A DNA stretch of 64,000 nt from Miltoncostaea oceani (GTDB lineage Bacteria; Actinomycetota; Thermoleophilia; Miltoncostaeales; Miltoncostaeaceae). A model generated the notes under the pieces. That model had not been told where the DNA came from and did no database searches. It saw only the letters and a list, made by a program, of their open reading frames with translations. Each line of letters opens with the position of its first letter. Within the stretch, counting starts at the first letter, position 1. This document shows, one piece after another, positions 1 through 8,563 of the stretch. The stretch is from positions 558,001-622,000 of the forward strand of contig NZ_CP064356.1 of assembly GCF_018141545.1 (NCBI RefSeq), read 5' to 3'. The position numbers were made by a program, and so were the translations under genes.

Positions 1-2493
1 TTCACCACCGAGGAGGCGGGCGAGCTGCTGGCCGCGCGCGGCGTGCCGGCGTCGGCCGAGGACGTCGTCGCGGCGTCGGGCGGGTGGGCCGCGGGGATCG
101 TCTTCGACGCGCTCCGTGGGGCACGTCCCGCCCCCGGGGAGCCACCCCCGGACGACCCGTTCTTCGCCTACCTGGGCGCCGAGGTCCTCGACGCCCTCCC
201 CGCCGACCTGCGGCGCGACGTCGTCCGGAGCGCCCTGCTCCACACCGTGGACCCCCGCGGGCTCGAGGCGCTCCTCGGCGTGCCCTCCGGCGAGGCCCTG
301 CTCACCGCGCTCCGCCGTCACCACCTGCCCGCCACGCTCGAGCCCGAGGGCCTGCGGTACCACCCGCGGTTCCGCGAGTTCCTGCTCAGCCGCCTGCGGG
401 AGGACCCCGACCAGCTGCGGATGCTCCTCATCCGCCACGCACGCAACCTCGCCGGCACCGGGCACCTGGAGGAGGCCGCCGACCACTTCATCGCCGCGGG
501 GGCCCTCGCCGAGGCCGTCGACGCGGTCGTGGGCGCCGCGACGCCGGTGCTGCTGCGCGGCGACTGGGAGAAGGTGCTCGCGTGGTGCGCCGACCTCGGC
601 GAGGACCTCCTGAGCAGCCACCCGACCCTCCGGGGGTGCGAGCTGCGGGCGCTGCTCGCGGGACGCCGCAACGAGCTGCCGACCTTCGTCGACGCCCTCC
701 GCCGCAGCGGCGAGTACGACCGGCTGGTGGCGGGCGACCCCGACGCGGCGACGACCGCCGCCTTCGGCCTCCACCTGTCGATGGACTGGGGCGACCTGCT
801 CGACCTGCTGCCGCCCGACGACGCCTCGCCCGGGGTCCGGGCCCTGCGCTACGTGCTGGAGGTCGGGTCGGGGCAGGACCCGCCGCGGCCCTGGCACGCC
901 CGCGAGGTCCGGCGCCTGACCCCCAACGTCGGCCTCTTCCAGTGCGGGTTGTACTTCCAGGGGCGCCTCGACGAGGTCGACCACCTCGCCTCGGTCACGA
1001 CCGGCCGGGAGATCGTCGGCGGCGCGGACTTCGAGCTCTACCGCATCGCCGCCCTCCGCGTGCGGGGCCTGCTCGGCGACGCCCGTGCGGCACACACCGC
1101 GGCGTTGTCGCAGCTCTCCACCTTCGCGTTCCACGACTTCTGGACCCACGTCGACGCCGAGCTGACGTTCGCGGAGGGCGACCACGAACGGGGACTCGCG
1201 CTCGTCCGGCAGGCGCGGCTCCTGGCACGCCGCGGCGGTCACCAGCCCGCCGACCAGGCGATCTTCGCCGCGGCGGAGGGGGAGATGCTCGTCCGCATGG
1301 GACGCGTCGATGAGGCGGTCGATCTCCTGGGCGCCACCCGCGCCTGGTGCGCGGAGCGGGGCCTGCCGTGCTTCGGCGAGTGGGCGTCCACCTGGCTCGC
1401 GGCGGCGCTCCTGCGCCGGGGGGACCCCCCGGCCGCGGCGGTGGCCCTCCTCGAGGACGCGATCGCCGGGATGGTGCGCGCCGAGCGGATCCTGGAGCTC
1501 CCCGTGGCCTGGGTGCTGCTGGCCGAGGCGCGGTGGCGGCTCGGCGACGAGGCCGGCCACGACGCCGCCGCGGACGCCGCCTACGCCGCCTCCCAGGCGA
1601 TGGGCGGCTCCGGCCCCCTGCTGACGGCGCTCGAGGAGGCCCCGGACGTGCTGGTCCGCCGCATCGACGCCGGCGGCCCGGAGCAGGCGGCCTGGCGGGC
1701 GCTGGCGCGCGCCGGGGGCCCGGCGCACGGGCCGAGCACCCTGACCGGCGCCCGCATCGTCGTCGGCACGCTCGGCCGCGCGCGGCTCGAGATCGACGGC
1801 CGCGAGGTCGACGTGTCGCCGCCGCGCGCGATCGACCTCGCCGCGGCCGTGGCGCGGGCCGGCGCGCGCGGCGTGTCGCGCGCCTCGCTCGTCTCGGCGC
1901 TCGCCGCCCACAGCAGCGACCCCGCCAACTACCTCCGGCAGATGATCCACCGCCTCCGCCGGCTCACGCCGGAGGGCATCGCCCTCACCTCGGAGGACGG
2001 GATGCTGCGGTGGTCGCCGCCGGGCGCGGTCCTGACCGAGGACCAGGTGCTCGGGGCGCTGCTCGCGCGGGCGGACCGCGCGACGGGCGACGCGCGGCTG
2101 GAGGCCCTCGGGGCGGCGCTCGCGATGGCCGACCGGGGCACCCTCGCGGTCGCCGAGGAGACCACGGCCGCGGTGGCGTTGCGCGCCGCGCTGGAGGCGT
2201 CGGTGGCGGGCGCCCGCCGGGACCAGGCGGAGCTGCTGATCGAGGCGGGCCGCGCCGCCGAGGCCGTCGCCGTGGCGCGCGCGGCCGTCACGGCCGACCC
2301 GTACCGCGAGGACGGCTGGCGGCTCCTCATGCGGGCCGGGGCCCAGGACCAGGGGCCGTCGGCGGCGGTCCCCGTCTACCTCGAGTGCGTCCGCGCCCTC
2401 GCCGAGGTCGACCTGGAGCCCGCCCGGGAGACCCGCGTGCTCATGGAGCGGCTGCGGGACCCGGGCGCCCGGGTGGTCACGGCAGGGGGGTGA
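1..2493 (+). CDS. Large STAND/BTAD-type transcriptional regulator (5' end outside window)
   Basis: The frame is open from base 1, so the start and any nucleotide-binding P-loop lie upstream; 830 codons are visible. The first residues (FTTEEAGELLAARG, then GGWAAGIVFDAL) look like the end of a MalT-type STAND ATPase module. About residues 130-560 are Ala/Leu/Arg-rich helical, TPR-like. Around 585-650 is an OmpR/SARP-like winged helix (GRARLEIDGREVDVSPPRA), and roughly 690-815 is a bacterial transcriptional activator domain (RRDQAELLIEAGRAAEAVAV, DPYREDGWRLLM). Such proteins are signal-responsive activators of secondary or stress metabolism. The target is unknown. The 3' end overlaps the convergent LysR gene by 17 bp. 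Confidence 0.8.
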   Translation, partial: FTTEEAGELLAARGVPASAEDVVAASGGWAAGIVFDALRGARPAPGEPPPDDPFFAYLGAEVLDALPADLRRDVVRSALLHTVDPRGLEALLGVPSGEALLTALRRHHLPATLEPEGLRYHPRFREFLLSRLREDPDQLRMLLIRHARNLAGTGHLEEAADHFIAAGALAEAVDAVVGAATPVLLRGDWEKVLAWCADLGEDLLSSHPTLRGCELRALLAGRRNELPTFVDALRRSGEYDRLVAGDPDAATTAAFGLHLSMDWGDLLDLLPPDDASPGVRALRYVLEVGSGQDPPRPWHAREVRRLTPNVGLFQCGLYFQGRLDEVDHLASVTTGREIVGGADFELYRIAALRVRGLLGDARAAHTAALSQLSTFAFHDFWTHVDAELTFAEGDHERGLALVRQARLLARRGGHQPADQAIFAAAEGEMLVRMGRVDEAVDLLGATRAWCAERGLPCFGEWASTWLAAALLRRGDPPAAAVALLEDAIAGMVRAERILELPVAWVLLAEARWRLGDEAGHDAAADAAYAASQAMGGSGPLLTALEEAPDVLVRRIDAGGPEQAAWRALARAGGPAHGPSTLTGARIVVGTLGRARLEIDGREVDVSPPRAIDLAAAVARAGARGVSRASLVSALAAHSSDPANYLRQMIHRLRRLTPEGIALTSEDGMLRWSPPGAVLTEDQVLGALLARADRATGDARLEALGAALAMADRGTLAVAEETTAAVALRAALEASVAGARRDQAELLIEAGRAAEAVAVARAAVTADPYREDGWRLLMRAGAQDQGPSAAVPVYLECVRALAEVDLEPARETRVLMERLRDPGARVVTAGG

Positions 2494-3445
2494 TCCCCGG
2501 GGCCTCCGCGGCCCGCTCGCCCACCACGCCCCGGACCAGGTCCACGAGCCCGAGCACCGCGGGGCGCTCCTCGCCGCGTCGCACGGCGACGCCGAGCGGG
2601 TTCGGCGCGAGACCCGGGACCGGGACGAAGGCGACCCGGGGGAGGGGGTGGAAGCGGGTCATCGACCGGCACCCGACGGTGAGCAGGCCGAGGTGCCCGA
2701 CCGCGTCGATCACCTCCTGCATGGTGTGCGCGGCGCCCCCGATCACCGGCGTGCGCCCCCCGCGGTCGGCGAGCGCCAGCCAGTGGTCGCGGGTCGCGAC
2801 GGCGTGGGGCGCGACGGCGACGAAGGGCTCGCCCGCGACGTCGTCCATCGCGACCGCGGCCGCCCGTGCCGCCGGGTGGTCCGGCGGCACCAGCAGGCCG
2901 CGCTCCTCCGTCGCCACGGGGTGGACGTCGAGCGCGTCGTCGGGAGGGGTGCGGACCAGGGCGACGTCGAGGCGCTGGTCGAAGAACGCCTGCGGCAGGC
3001 CGAGCGACTCGCGCACGATCAGCCGCGCCCGCGGGTGGCGCTCCGCGACGGCGGCGAGGACCGGGCCGTTGAGCTCGGCGAGCCCGGGGCCCTCGATGCC
3101 GATCCGCAGGGTCCCGGTCGCGACGGGCGTCGCGGCCGCGGCCGACCGCGCCGCGACCATGCCGCGGAGGATCGTCCGGGCCACCGGCAGCAGGCGCGTC
3201 CCCGCCTCCGTCAGGCTCACGTGGCGGGACGTCCGCTCGAGCAGGACGACGTCGAGCTTCGCCTCGAGCCGCCGGATGGCCTCGGACAACGACGACTGGG
3301 CGAGCCCCAGCATCTCGGCGGTCTGCCCGAAGTGCAGCGTCTCCGCGAGCCGCACGAAGGCGCGCAGCTCGTGCGCCGTCGGCCACCGCGTCCCGTCCTC
3401 GCGCCGTGACGTCGCGGTCTTCCGTTCCTGGAGCATCGTCCCCAC
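2477..3445 (-). CDS. LysR family transcriptional regulator
   Basis: About 322 aa. The N-terminal winged helix is clear (LRAFVRLAETLHFGQTAEMLG, then SSLSEAIRRLEAKLDVVLLERTSRHVSLTEAG), followed by a periplasmic-binding-like effector domain (TLRIGIEGPG, LIVRESLGLPQAFFDQRLDVALVR). I chose the GTG at 3445 because GGAGGGAGGGG lies 5 nt upstream; ATG at 3436 and GTG at 3502 are alternatives. It is divergent from an intradiol dioxygenase, and the space between holds a GGCGTTAACGCC palindrome, so it probably regulates that gene and itself in response to an aromatic compound. That role is inferred from layout. Confidence 0.9.
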   Translation of the reverse strand: MGTMLQERKTATSRREDGTRWPTAHELRAFVRLAETLHFGQTAEMLGLAQSSLSEAIRRLEAKLDVVLLERTSRHVSLTEAGTRLLPVARTILRGMVAARSAAAATPVATGTLRIGIEGPGLAELNGPVLAAVAERHPRARLIVRESLGLPQAFFDQRLDVALVRTPPDDALDVHPVATEERGLLVPPDHPAARAAAVAMDDVAGEPFVAVAPHAVATRDHWLALADRGGRTPVIGGAAHTMQEVIDAVGHLGLLTVGCRSMTRFHPLPRVAFVPVPGLAPNPLGVAVRRGEERPAVLGLVDLVRGVVGERAAEAPGITPLP

Positions 3446-3513
3446 GCCGGCCCCTCCCTCCGACGGGCGGGTGGTGGTCACCCCGCCTTTGTGACGATGC
3501 ACGCTAAGTGGGG

Positions 3514-3557
3514 GGCGTTAATGGACGCGTCCCCGGGGTCGCCGCGGCGTTAACGCC
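3514..3557. promoter_or_regulatory. Candidate LysR operator: GGCGTTAA half-site plus GGCGTTAACGCC palindrome
   Basis: GGCGTTAA occurs at 3514-3521 and again as the left half of the perfect 12-bp palindrome GGCGTTAACGCC at 3546-3557. The two are 32 bp apart, about three helical turns on the same face. They lie in the 174-231 bp space between the divergent LysR gene and the dioxygenase gene, where LysR proteins usually bind a strong and a weaker site. No binding data. Confidence 0.5.
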
Positions 3558-3676
3558 AGAATCTCACGATCGGACGCCCCTCACGCCCAGGCCCCTCACA
3601 GGGGGTCCCCAGGGTCCGCGCGGGCCCGCGTCCTCGCCTCGGCGTACCGCTGGCACGGACCGACGAGGAGGAGCGA

Positions 3677-4531
3677 ATGGGCGACCACCACGGGCACGAC
3701 GACGACGGGGTCCACGACCACGACCGCGGGCTGCAGTTCGACATGTCGACCCTGATGAGCCGTCGTCGTGCGCTGCAGCTGCTCGCCGTCGGCGGTCTGT
3801 CGGTCGGCGGCCTGGCGGCCATCGTGGGCTGCGGGTCGTCGTCGCCGGCGGCGGGCACGACCGCCGCCGCGACCACGGCCACGACCGCCGCCACGACCGC
3901 GACGGACGTCGCCGCGGTCCCCGAGGAGACCGCCGGGCCGTTCCCGGCCGACGGCTCGAACGGCGTCAACGTCCTCACCGAGAGCGGGATCGTGCGGCGG
4001 GACATCACCACCAGCTTCGGCGCGGCGTCCGGGGTGGCGGAGGGCGTGCCGCTCACCATCGAGATGACGATCCTCGACATCGCCCGGGGCGGCGCGGCGG
4101 CGCCCGGCGCGGCGGTCTACGCCTGGCACTGCGACCGGGAGGGGCGGTACTCGCTCTACGACGGGGAGATCGCGTCCGAGAACTACCTGCGCGGCGTCCA
4201 GGAGGCCGACGGGTCGGGCCGCGTCACGTTCCGCAGCATCTTCCCCGCGGCGTACTCCGGCCGGTGGCCGCACATCCACTTCGAGGTCTACCCTCGCCTC
4301 GACGAGGCGACCGCCGCCGGCGCGAAGCTCGTCACGTCGCAGATCGCCCTGCCCGACGACGCGTGCGCGGCGGTGTACGCGACGGCCGGCTACGAGCAGA
4401 GCGCGACGAACCTGTCGCGGACGTCGCTCGCGACGGACATGGTCTTCTCGGACGGCTACTCGACCCAGCTCGGGACCGTCACCGGGTCGGTGTCGGAGGG
4501 CATGACGGTGCGGCTCAACGTGGGGGTCTGA
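3677..4531 (+). CDS. Exported intradiol ring-cleavage dioxygenase-like protein
   Basis: 284 aa. GGAGGAG lies 4 nt before the ATG. After a His/Asp-rich start comes a twin-arginine/lipoprotein-like segment (SRRRALQLLAVGG, lipobox-like AAIVGCGSS near residue 52) and an Ala/Thr linker. The catalytic region has family hallmarks: EETAGPFP, YAWHCDREGRYSLYD, YLRGVQEADGSGRVTF, then FPAAYSGRWPHIHFEVY. In protocatechuate/catechol dioxygenases the tyrosines and the HIH pair of these motifs bind Fe(III). The exported single-subunit forms often act on unknown aromatic substrates, so the exact substrate is open. It is divergent from a LysR gene that probably controls it. Confidence 0.85.
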   Translation: MGDHHGHDDDGVHDHDRGLQFDMSTLMSRRRALQLLAVGGLSVGGLAAIVGCGSSSPAAGTTAAATTATTAATTATDVAAVPEETAGPFPADGSNGVNVLTESGIVRRDITTSFGAASGVAEGVPLTIEMTILDIARGGAAAPGAAVYAWHCDREGRYSLYDGEIASENYLRGVQEADGSGRVTFRSIFPAAYSGRWPHIHFEVYPRLDEATAAGAKLVTSQIALPDDACAAVYATAGYEQSATNLSRTSLATDMVFSDGYSTQLGTVTGSVSEGMTVRLNVGV

Positions 4532-4541
4532 CCCCCCGGGC

Positions 4542-5232
4542 TCAGGCGGGGGGCGTCTGCGGCGCGGGCGCCCCGGCGCCGCCCCGGCGGAGGCGCCGGT
4601 CGAGCAGCAGGGCGCCGTAGGCGAGCGCGAGGAACAGCACCGCCACGACGGCGCAGTTGACGAGGACGACGGGGTACCCGTGCTCCTGCACGTCCATGAA
4701 GGGGTACGGGTAGTAGTCGTCGCCGAACCGGTCCTGCACGAGCGTGCCGCGCACCAGGGTGTAGGCGAGCCAGAGCACGGGGGCCACCACCGACAGCGCC
4801 ACGACCCGCGGCGACAGGTGGCCGCGGGGGCCGAACAGCACCCAGCCCGCGACCGCCAGGATCGGCGAGAGGGTGTGCAGCACGAAGTCCGCGAAGGCGT
4901 TCCAGCCGGTGAGCTCCTGCAGGTCCGAGAGCGCGAGGTGGAACACCACGCCGGTGACGGCGATCGCGAGGACGCCGTCGAGGCGCAGCACGCGGAAGAG
5001 CGTCGACCGCCGGTCGGGGTCGGCCGCGAGCATGCCGGTGGTCACGGCCACCGTGACGTTCGACAGCACCGTGAAGAAGCTGAAAGAAGTTGACGATCCG
5101 GTCGGGCGTCGACACGAAGTAGCCGGTGTCGGCGTCGGCGGTGACCGAGAGGACCAGCTGCATCACGAGGCCGACGGTCACGATGACCGAGGTCGCCCCG
5201 AGGAACGCCCTGCCGATGACGGGCCACCGCAC
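4542..5232 (-). pseudogene. Pr6Pr-type membrane protein split by a 1-bp frameshift
   Basis: Two overlapping frames together give one protein. The first runs from GTG 5232 (VIGRAFLGATSVIVTVGLVMQL, then STPDRIVNFF). The second covers 4542 to about 5085 (VLSNVTVAVTTGMLAADP, WLAYTLVRG, DDYYPYPFMDV). The natural join DRIVNFFSFFTVLSNVTV requires removing one base: the minus strand reads AACTTCTTTCAGC where AACTTCTTCAGC would keep frame (A run at 5083-5085 on the plus strand). The joined product has about six membrane segments and the WxxYTLxRG/YPYPF pattern of Pr6Pr-like proteins, whose function is not known. Either the gene is broken or the assembly has an extra base. Confidence 0.75.
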
Positions 5233-5309
5233 GCCGGGAGCCTATCCCGCGTCCCGTCCCACCGGCACGGGGTCCGCGCCGCCGCCGGCCGGTGTGAGAC
5301 GATCGCGGC

Positions 5310-5795
5310 ATGCGACGCGTCCCGCTCGCCGCCACCGAACCCGGGGACGAAGGCGACCGGCCCGAGGGGTTCCGCCGCCGCGGCGTCCGCCTCGGCACGG
5401 TCGTCGGGGCCGAGCGGTCCGGCGCCAGCCTCTACGAGCTGCCGCCGGGTCAGGCGGTGTGCCCGTACCACTACGAGCACGCCGACGAGGAGTGGCTGCT
5501 GGTGCTCTCCGGGCACCCGTCGGCGCGCACCCCCGAGGGCGTCGTGCAGCTCGACCCGATGGACCTGGTGTTCTTCCCGATCGGCCCGGAGGGCGCCCAC
5601 CAGATCCGCAACGACACCGGGACGCCCGTGCGGATCCTGATGTGGTCGACGATGGGGTGGCCTTCGGTGACGGTCTACCCGGACAGCGACAAGGTCGGCG
5701 TCTACACCCGTGACGGTGCGGACGACGTCGTGGTGCGGCGCGCGTCGGGCGTCGGCTACTACGACGGGGAGACGACGGCGGGGCCGCCGGTCTAA
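5310..5795 (+). CDS. Cupin domain protein
   Basis: 161 aa, start ATG 5310. A single cupin barrel is recognisable: YELPPGQAVCPYHYEHADEEWLLVLSG holds the first motif (H-x-H-x3-4-E type, with HYEHADEEW), and DLVFFPIGPEGAHQIRN holds the second (G-x5-P..H). Tail VYPDSDKVGVYTRDG is typical of stand-alone actinobacterial cupins. It could bind a metal and act as an isomerase, dioxygenase or sensor; no substrate can be read. Stop TAA at 5793-5795. Confidence 0.85.
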   Translation: MRRVPLAATEPGDEGDRPEGFRRRGVRLGTVVGAERSGASLYELPPGQAVCPYHYEHADEEWLLVLSGHPSARTPEGVVQLDPMDLVFFPIGPEGAHQIRNDTGTPVRILMWSTMGWPSVTVYPDSDKVGVYTRDGADDVVVRRASGVGYYDGETTAGPPV

Positions 5796-5901
5796 TCACG
5801 GACGGTCAGAGTGCTCACCGCGCGGCGCCGGCGGGGGGTTCGGGCGCGGGGCGACCGGGCAGCACCGGGCTCCTGAACCGCACGCAGCCCGGAGGCGAAC
5901 C

Positions 5902-6069
5902 ATGGCCGACGACACCCCCCGCACCGACGACCCGAAGCGCCGCGACGAGGAGGACCTGACGACCGGTCCGACCCCGGAGTCCCGCCGCGCCGACGGCGAG
6001 CCCGCCCGCGAGCACGACACGAGCGACGGCCCGACGCCCGAGACGCGCGAGGCCGACCGCCGCGCGTAG
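5902..6069 (+). CDS. Small charged protein with GPTPE repeats
   Basis: 55 aa, too short for routine ORF cutoffs but with a GGAGG (5891-5895) 6 nt before ATG. The product is highly acidic/basic and probably unstructured, with two similar units: TTGPTPESRRADGEP and SDGPTPETREADRR. A strong hairpin follows the stop. No known family recognised. Similar hydrophilic small proteins occur at 12026 and 12949 in this window. Confidence 0.65.
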   Translation: MADDTPRTDDPKRRDEEDLTTGPTPESRRADGEPAREHDTSDGPTPETREADRRA

Positions 6070-6079
6070 GTGACCGCGG

Positions 6080-6111
6080 CCGGGAGCGTCCCCCGCGGGG
6101 GACGCTCCCGG
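6080..6111. terminator. Strong hairpin between convergent genes
   Basis: Perfect inverted repeat CCGGGAGCGTCCCC / GGGGACGCTCCCGG, 14-bp stem with a 4-nt loop. It starts 10 nt after the 55-aa gene and ends 5 nt before the stop of the convergent GNAT gene, so it could end transcription from both sides. No U-tract. Confidence 0.7.
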
Positions 6112-6115
6112 CGGC

Positions 6116-6448
6116 TCACCCCGCTCCGTCCCCGCCGGCGGCGTCGAGCAGGTGGCGCGCGGCCTCGGGGACGAGGTCGGCGTACCCGGGGTGGCGGCGG
6201 ATCCACGCCGCGATGAACGGGCAGGCCGGGACGACCCCGAGCCCGCGGGCGCGGATGTCGTCGAGCGCGGCCTGCGCGAGCGCGCCCCCGACGCCCCGCC
6301 GCTCCACCAGCACCTCGGTGTGGGCGAGCACCACGTCGTCGCCGTGCCTGCGGTAGGCGACGATCCCGGCGAGCGCGTCCCCGGCGGCCGCCTCGTAACG
6401 GTCGCGCTCCGGCACGTCCCGGATCGTGAGGGGCGGTGGGTCGTCCAC
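6116..6448 (-). CDS. GNAT family N-acetyltransferase (YjdJ/NATD1-like)
   Basis: 110 aa, start GTG 6448. This is the short one-domain GNAT form: LAGIVAYRRHGDDVVLAHTEVLVERRGVGGALAQAAL holds the acetyl-CoA loop (R-x-G-V-G-G-A), and VVPACPFIAAWIRRHPGYADLV is the C-terminal signature of the YjdJ/NATD1 subgroup. Substrates of this subgroup are not established. It lies alone between a terminator hairpin and the DUF1990 gene. Confidence 0.85.
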   Translation of the reverse strand: MDDPPPLTIRDVPERDRYEAAAGDALAGIVAYRRHGDDVVLAHTEVLVERRGVGGALAQAALDDIRARGLGVVPACPFIAAWIRRHPGYADLVPEAARHLLDAAGGDGAG

Positions 6449-6484
6449 GGCCGGGATGCTACGACCCGGCCCGCCGCGGCGCCC

Positions 6485-7924
6485 TCAGCTGGCCTCGGTG
6501 TCGTCCGGGCGCCCCGCCGCGGGGACGTCGACCTCGGTGACGCCGCCGTCCCGCGCGTGTCCGCGGCCGGTCGCGAGCGCCTCCGCCACGAGGCTCCGCA
6601 TGCGGGCGCACGCCAGCCGGGCGAACCGGAGCTGCAGGTGGCGGCCCAGCAGGTGGAACCCGATCCGGATCACGGGGTTGCGGATGTGCGCGCGGCGGGA
6701 CACGGCGTGGATCCGGAACTCGACCTCGCCGGTGTCGACAACCTTCACCGCCTCGAAGTCCATCTGTCCGCTCTCGAGGTGGCCCTCCAGCGTCCGGTAG
6801 CTCCAGCCCCACACGCGCTCGCGCCGCCCGTCGACCTCGCGCTCCTCGTCGCGGACGGCGGCGACGCGGGCGCCGAGCAGGAACGTCATGCCGAGGAACC
6901 GCCCCTGCAGCAGCATGTTGCGGCCCTCGAGGGCGTCGCCCGGCCGGTAGACGGCCTCGATCAGCCGCGGGTCGGCGAAGCGGTAGTGGGCGACGAGGTC
7001 CCGGGCGGCCTCCCACGAGCCCCCCTCCTCCGGGGGGCCCGGCGCCTCGGCGGGGAGCACCGCCCGGTGGTCGTCGACCGTCCAGCCGGTCGCCGGCCCC
7101 GCGCCCTCCAGCTCCCGGGGGTCGAAGTTGAGCTCCCGCTGCTGCAGGCCCGCGAAGGCCCGCCGCGCGCGGCGCGACGTGGTGGGGGCGAGGTCGCCGC
7201 CGTGGTCGTCGGGGTAGCTGAGCGTGGTCGCCCGGATGCGCCCGCGGGCCGTGCCGCCGGCGATGCGGGCGGCCTGCTCGCAGAAGTGCGCCCACATGTG
7301 GAGCTGGATCTCCTGGGCGACCCGCAGGGGGCCGTAGACGAGCCAGAAGGCGGCGCTGCCGCTGCGGGCGACCGACTCGATCTCGAACACGAGGTCGTCG
7401 CCCTCGGGGCGCGCGCGGAACTCGATCTCACCGGCCTCCATGTGGCCGCGCAGGGTCGCGAGCCGGAACGAGGTCGGCGTCCGGTCCGCGACCCGCACGG
7501 GCCCGTTCCAGGGCCCCGGCAGCCAGACGAGGTACTCGTCGCCCTCCACCATCTCCCCGAGGAGGCCGGACGTCTTCACGAAGCGCGAGACCTCGATCGG
7601 CGAGGCGGCGTTCGGGTCGCGGGCGATCGCGTCGATCAGCTCCGCGGCGGACATGCGGGCGCCGGCGATGGTCACCGCGTACCGCCGGCGCAGCGACGGC
7701 CCGGCGCCGTCGGATCGCGTCTGGACGTCGGTGGGGTCGCCCCCGACGGGGCGGTCGCTCGGGCCGCGGTCGTCACCGGAGATGGTGCGCGTGTCCCGCG
7801 CCACCCGGGTCGTGCGGGTCGCGTACCGCCAGGTGGCCAGGGACGCGCCGGCGCCCCACCGGGCCGTCGCCCGGGCGCGGAGCGTCAGGTCGTAGAGGCG
7901 CTCGGCGACCTGGCCGGCGGTCAC
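6485..7924 (-). CDS. Tandem DUF1990 protein
   Basis: 479 aa. The GTG at 7924 overlaps the stop of the upstream gene (GTGA); the much longer open frame upstream is a GC artefact. The C-terminal half (about 310-460) is a clear DUF1990 domain: FADPRLIEAVYRPGDALEGRNMLLQGRF, VWGWSYRTLEGHLESGQMDFEAVK, RNPVIRIGFHLLGRHLQLRFARLACARM. The N-terminal half (about 60-220) repeats the same plan more loosely: RLATLRGHMEAGEIEFRARPEG, FWLVYGPLRVAQEIQLHMWAHFCEQAARI. It therefore looks like an internal duplication. DUF1990 function is unknown. It forms a two-gene operon with the 173-aa protein. Confidence 0.8.
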   Translation of the reverse strand: MTAGQVAERLYDLTLRARATARWGAGASLATWRYATRTTRVARDTRTISGDDRGPSDRPVGGDPTDVQTRSDGAGPSLRRRYAVTIAGARMSAAELIDAIARDPNAASPIEVSRFVKTSGLLGEMVEGDEYLVWLPGPWNGPVRVADRTPTSFRLATLRGHMEAGEIEFRARPEGDDLVFEIESVARSGSAAFWLVYGPLRVAQEIQLHMWAHFCEQAARIAGGTARGRIRATTLSYPDDHGGDLAPTTSRRARRAFAGLQQRELNFDPRELEGAGPATGWTVDDHRAVLPAEAPGPPEEGGSWEAARDLVAHYRFADPRLIEAVYRPGDALEGRNMLLQGRFLGMTFLLGARVAAVRDEEREVDGRRERVWGWSYRTLEGHLESGQMDFEAVKVVDTGEVEFRIHAVSRRAHIRNPVIRIGFHLLGRHLQLRFARLACARMRSLVAEALATGRGHARDGGVTEVDVPAAGRPDDTEAS

Positions 7925-8442
7925 GCCGGCTCCCGCGCCGGGGCGTCGGGGGCGAGCACCCGTGCGGCCGCCGCGAGGCGGGCCTCCTCGACCCGCGGGC
8001 CGAGGTCGGCGCACCGCTCCGCGTGGTCGCGCACCGGCGTGCGCGCCGCGAAGCCGGCGCGCTCGACCGCCGCCCAGAACGCGCCGGCGGTCCCGACCGC
8101 GCCCCGCAGGGCCTCGAGCTCGAGGACCTCCGACAGGGGGGAGCGCCGTGCGACGCGGCCGTTCATCTTGATCCGGCCGATCCGCTCGACCGTGCCCATC
8201 GCGAGCATCTTCAGCCGGGGCGGCGAGCCGCCGAGCTGGCCGAGGAACGCGCGGACGGTGCCGCAGCCGGCGGCGAGCTCCGCGGCGACCTCCGCGATGA
8301 GACCGGCGGCGTCCCGGTGGTGGGGGGCGTCGAGCATCCGCGCCGCGAGCGCCGCCCCGCCGTGCATCACCGCGAGGTGGTCGCCGAGGTAGACGCGCAC
8401 GACGCGCCGGTCGGCGGTGGGGTGGTCGCGCTCGCTGGTCAC
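7921..8442 (-). CDS. Conserved helical protein, function unknown
   Basis: 173 aa from GTG 8442, with GGAGG 5 nt upstream (an upstream ATG-type start at 8490 is less likely). The sequence is almost entirely helical, like a ferritin-type bundle: RVYLGDHLAVMHGGAALAARML, EVAAELAAGCGTVRAFLGQLGG, PPRLKMLAMGTVERIGRIKMNG, SEVLELEALRGAVGTAGAFW. The D-H-L and LE-LEALRG segments are the parts I would expect to be conserved. It overlaps the DUF1990 gene by 4 nt, so the two are probably co-translated. Confidence 0.7.
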   Translation of the reverse strand: MTSERDHPTADRRVVRVYLGDHLAVMHGGAALAARMLDAPHHRDAAGLIAEVAAELAAGCGTVRAFLGQLGGSPPRLKMLAMGTVERIGRIKMNGRVARRSPLSEVLELEALRGAVGTAGAFWAAVERAGFAARTPVRDHAERCADLGPRVEEARLAAAARVLAPDAPAREPA

Positions 8443-8563
8443 GGGCCCCTCCGTACCCGCGGCCCGGGCGGCCGAACCGGGGTCCGGCACCGGGCGTGGT
8501 CCGGTCGCGACGCGGCGGGCCCCGGCACCTCACGCATCGGACCGCGCGCGCCGATGGGATCCC

